A stretch of 43,782 bases of DNA, taken from positions 1-43,782 of the forward strand of contig NZ_RKMB01000038.1 of the NCBI RefSeq assembly GCF_003797765.1, written 5' to 3'. The translations under genes and the position numbers were made by a program. Under the pieces are notes generated by a model. The model made no database searches, had not been told where the DNA came from, and saw only the letters and a program-made list of their open reading frames with translations. The stretch comes from Ramlibacter sp. WS9 (lineage in GTDB: Bacteria; Pseudomonadota; Gammaproteobacteria; Burkholderiales; Burkholderiaceae_C). Positions 41,385-43,782 of this stretch are shown here, one piece after another. Numbering within the stretch: position 1 is the first letter of the stretch; every line of letters starts with the position of its first letter.

Positions 41385-41430
41385 TAGGCAAAAAGCGCCC
41401 CCTCGGGGGGCAGCGAAGCGTGGGGGCTCG
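41385..41430. repeat. GC-rich dispersed repeat in the yajQ-murB gap
   Basis: The sequence contains CGCCCCTAGGC, then GCGCCCCCTCGGGGGGC (a hairpin), then AGCGTGGGGGCT. Its reverse complement matches the element at 31692-31768 block by block. It lies between the divergent yajQ and murB starts, so the promoters of both genes must share space with it. Confidence 0.8.
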
Positions 41431-41461
41431 TATTCCTGGACCTTGATGCGACAATTCTCCC

Positions 41462-42502
41462 ATGATCGTGGAGCAAAACGTACCCCTGCAGGCGCACAAC
41501 ACCTTCGGCATCGTTGCCAAGGCCCGCGCGCTGGTCCGGGTGCATGGCGAAGCCGACGTGCTGCAGCTGATGGCCGACCCTGAACACGGCCATGTGCCCA
41601 AGTTCGTCCTGGGCGGCGGCAGCAACATCGTCCTGACTGGCGACGTCAAGCCGCTCGTTCTCAAGATCGAGGTACCGGGCCGGCGCGTGGTCGAAGACGG
41701 CCCGCGCTTCACCGTGCTGGAGGCCGGTGCCGGCGAGAACTGGCACGACTTCGTCACCTGGACGCTCGACCAGGGCCACGCCGGCCTGGAAAACCTGGCG
41801 CTCATCCCCGGCACCGTCGGCGCTGCGCCGGTGCAGAACGTCGGCGCTTACGGGGTCGAACTGCAGGATCGCTTCGAGTCGCTCGACGCGATTGACCTCG
41901 TCACCGGCAAAATCTTCACACTGGACGCGGCGCAGTGCGCCTTCGGCTACCGCGACTCGGTGTTCAAGCACGTGCCCGCGAAAGAGGGGGATTTCGGCCT
42001 GGGCGGCCGCGCGTTGATCCTGCGCGTGCGCTTTCGCCTGCCCAAACCCTGGAAGCCGGTGCTGGGCTACGCGGACTTGCAGCGCAAGATCCAGGAAACC
42101 GGCATTGCCAACCCTTCCCCACGGCAGATCTACGACTGGGTTTGCGCCGTGCGCACCGTCAAACTGCCCGACCCGCGCGTGATCGGCAACGCGGGCAGCT
42201 TCTTCAAGAACCCCACGGTTTCGCCCGACCAGTGCCAGGACATCATCGCGCGCGAGCCGAACATCGTGCACTACCCCATGCCAGACGGTTCCGTGAAGCT
42301 CGCGGCCGGTTGGCTGATCGACGCCTGCGGCTGGAAGGGCAAGTCGGTCGGCAACGCGGGCGTCTACGAAAAGCAGGCGCTGGTGTTGGTCAACCGCGGT
42401 GGTGCGACCGGCGGCGAGGTGGTGACGCTGGCCCGCGCGATCCAGACCAGCGTGTACGAGCGTTTCGGCATCCGGCTGGAGCCGGAGCCGGTGGTGGTCT
42501 GA
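41462..42502 (+). CDS. murB: UDP-N-acetylenolpyruvoylglucosamine reductase
   Basis: A 346-residue cytoplasmic flavoenzyme that reduces UDP-GlcNAc-enolpyruvate to UDP-MurNAc in peptidoglycan synthesis. It is of the E. coli-like type I. The FAD-binding GGGSN is at 51-55, followed by LIPGTVGAAPVQNVGAYGVE. The active-site Arg is in FGYRDS (R164), the proton-donor Ser in GNAGSFFKNP (S246), and the Glu in the C-terminal LEPEP. All catalytic residues are present. ATG 41462 fits the family N-terminus (NTFGIVAKA). It ends 31 bp before the convergent SPW-repeat gene. Confidence 0.97.
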   Translation: MIVEQNVPLQAHNTFGIVAKARALVRVHGEADVLQLMADPEHGHVPKFVLGGGSNIVLTGDVKPLVLKIEVPGRRVVEDGPRFTVLEAGAGENWHDFVTWTLDQGHAGLENLALIPGTVGAAPVQNVGAYGVELQDRFESLDAIDLVTGKIFTLDAAQCAFGYRDSVFKHVPAKEGDFGLGGRALILRVRFRLPKPWKPVLGYADLQRKIQETGIANPSPRQIYDWVCAVRTVKLPDPRVIGNAGSFFKNPTVSPDQCQDIIAREPNIVHYPMPDGSVKLAAGWLIDACGWKGKSVGNAGVYEKQALVLVNRGGATGGEVVTLARAIQTSVYERFGIRLEPEPVVV

Positions 42503-42533
42503 GCGGCCCCGGGCTGCCGGCGCCGCCCGTTCG

Positions 42534-42899
42534 TCAGGCGGGGCGCTCGTTGTCGCGCAGGAGGCCGTAGTCCTTGTCGCTGAACAGGACCCAGAGCGCC
42601 AGCACCAGAACAGCCGCGCCCACCAGTATCGCGTTGGATCTGGCGGCCTCCAGCGCCGCGAAATTCAGCACCCAGGGCGACACGGCCAGCCACACGCCCA
42701 ATGCGACTTCCGTCCACTCTTCCCAGGCCTGGGGCAGGAAGACGGCGCCCAGTGCCAAGGCGGCAAGCGCGATGCCCACCACGACGAAGTTGGACATGAC
42801 CGTGCTTTCGTTCTGGAAACCGAGCAGCCACGGCGAAACGATCAACCAGACGCCGAGCAGCACGCTGACCGGGTCCTGCCAATGCTTCAACTGCTTCAT
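42534..42899 (-). CDS. SPW-repeat membrane protein
   Basis: A 121-residue integral membrane protein with about four hydrophobic segments. It holds two copies of the SPW unit: GVWLIVSPWLLGFQNE near residues 16-31 and GVWLAVSPWVLNFAAL near 68-83, each following a short helix with Trp (HWQDPVSVLL, AWEEWTEVAL). The SPW family (PF03779) is widespread, and its function is unknown. It has a near-perfect AAAGGAGGT ribosome-binding site. It is divergent from the following glycine-rich gene. Confidence 0.88.
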   Translation of the reverse strand: MKQLKHWQDPVSVLLGVWLIVSPWLLGFQNESTVMSNFVVVGIALAALALGAVFLPQAWEEWTEVALGVWLAVSPWVLNFAALEAARSNAILVGAAVLVLALWVLFSDKDYGLLRDNERPA

Positions 42900-43004
42900 A
42901 TCGACCTCCTTTCAGGTTGACAGTCAGTTGGATCGGCGGCCTGAAATTTTGTTCCGCGCCGCCCCAGGGTGTCGTCTAGGATTGGCGAACGAGGAGGGGT
43001 TCCG

Positions 43005-43782
43005 ATGGCGGCCTGGTACCGTTTCGCGCTGCGCCACGCGGCGTGGTTCAAGTGGTTGTTGTTCCTTGGCTGGGCCGTGGCCCTGGCTGGCGCTTTTACC
43101 GGTGCCTGGCGGGTACGGGGCAGTTGGCTGGGACTCATCTTTGCGTCGGCCGTCGCGGCCTTGCTGGTCGCGGGCTGGGCGCGCTGGCAGCGCGACCGCC
43201 ACATCCGCGAAGCGCCACTGCCGCAATTCCTCAAGCGCAAGCTGCGCCAGACCTATCCCCAGTTGAGTATCAAGGACGCCGAACTGGTGGAGCGCGGCCT
43301 GCGGCAGTTCTTCATGGCGTGTCACCGGAGCCCGAGGCGGTTCGTCGCGATGCCGTCCCGCGCCGTCGACGCCATGTGGCACGAGTTCATCCTGCACACC
43401 CAGGCCTACCGTGACTGGTGCGACCTGGCCCTCGGGCGCTTCCTGCACCACACGCCGGCCGAGGCCCTGGGCACGAAGGCCACGCACAACGACGGGCTGC
43501 GTCGGGCGTGGTTCTGGTGCTGTAAGGACGAGGCCATCAACCCCCGCTTGCCGTCACGCCTTCCCCTGCTGTTCGCGCTGGACGGCAAGCTGGAGATCGC
43601 CAATGGCTTTCGCTACGTGCCCGACTGCCACGACATTGCGCGCAAGAACGAGCAGGGCGGCGACGCCACGGCCGGTGCCTACTGCGGCACCAGCTTCTCG
43701 GACGGCTCCGCGAGCGGGGATGCCGGTGACTTCGGCGGCGCCGAATCCTCGTCAAGCGATGGTGGCGGGGACGGCGGTGGCG
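43005..43782 (+). CDS. Glycine-rich membrane protein (3' end outside window)
   Basis: The frame opens at ATG 43005, with AGGAGG 8-10 bases upstream, and is still open at the window edge (259 codons seen). Residues about 15-35 and 45-62 are membrane segments. A soluble region follows with RRFVAMPSRAVDAMWHEFIL, HTQAYRDWCD and RFLHHTPAEA, a His/Trp-rich pattern shared with glycine-rich-domain proteins of unknown function. The last visible part is Ser/Gly/Asp-rich (SGDAGDFGGAESSSSDGGGD) and likely continues as a low-complexity tail. I recognise the general type but no defined function. Confidence 0.8.
   Translation, partial: MAAWYRFALRHAAWFKWLLFLGWAVALAGAFTGAWRVRGSWLGLIFASAVAALLVAGWARWQRDRHIREAPLPQFLKRKLRQTYPQLSIKDAELVERGLRQFFMACHRSPRRFVAMPSRAVDAMWHEFILHTQAYRDWCDLALGRFLHHTPAEALGTKATHNDGLRRAWFWCCKDEAINPRLPSRLPLLFALDGKLEIANGFRYVPDCHDIARKNEQGGDATAGAYCGTSFSDGSASGDAGDFGGAESSSSDGGGDGGG

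Noticed and set aside
42900..43004. Specific divergent promoter boxes between the SPW and glycine-rich genes
   Set aside because: TTGACA (42917-42922) and TAGGAT (42977-42982) are present, but no pair has acceptable spacing.

Overview
This 43.8-kb window is GC-rich bacterial chromosome. Gene families, gene order (yajQ next to murB, ybaK next to plsY) and dispersed GC-rich palindromic repeats fit a betaproteobacterium of the order Burkholderiales, most likely Comamonadaceae (Ramlibacter/Variovorax-like). That placement is inferred from sequence style, not from a search. No rRNA, tRNA, CRISPR array, transposase or phage gene was recognised.

Layout. 1-3620: the 3' end of a TonB-like gene with a strong terminator, then a large TonB-dependent outer-membrane receptor, also with a strong terminator. 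3775-6414: two small toxin-antitoxin modules (RelE/ParE-like and VapBC) on either side of an oppositely oriented MFS exporter. 6460-23187: a peptide-acquisition locus. On the minus strand lie three peptide-binding proteins and a complete Opp/Dpp importer (B, C, D, F). Diverging on the plus strand is a second, Yej-like importer (two permeases and a fused double ATPase), coupled to a secreted subtilisin-like protease and a DUF885 peptidase lipoprotein. 23191-23925: a roughly 730-bp composite palindromic repeat without genes. 23926-29649: a tight minus-strand run of prfB (with programmed +1 frameshift), a HAD phosphatase, pepN and a PPi-type phosphofructokinase. 29704-33518: a DUF2927-like protein, an alpha/beta hydrolase and a divergent acyl-CoA synthetase. 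33519-34110: a second, damaged copy of the composite repeat, next to a 5' remnant of a nei-type DNA glycosylase. 34301-38057: aldo/keto reductase, YbaK deacylase, PlsY acyltransferase and an ankyrin-repeat protein. 38075-43782: a small lipoprotein, a second MFS protein, a retropepsin-like protease, yajQ, murB, an SPW-repeat membrane protein and the start of a glycine-rich membrane protein that runs off the window.

How genes work together. The protease, the DUF885 peptidase, two importers and three receptors form a plausible chain from extracellular protein to imported peptides; PepN, in another operon, could finish the job in the cytoplasm. The prfB-HAD-pepN-PFK genes overlap or nearly touch and are probably co-transcribed.

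Most unusual: (i) the long composite palindrome present twice, each time filling the space between convergent genes, with hairpin-forming ends whose stems are kept by paired changes; (ii) four genes whose predicted N-termini are encoded by dispersed repeats; (iii) three consecutive stem-loops and a plus-strand terminator with no plus-strand gene in front of them (30635-30728).
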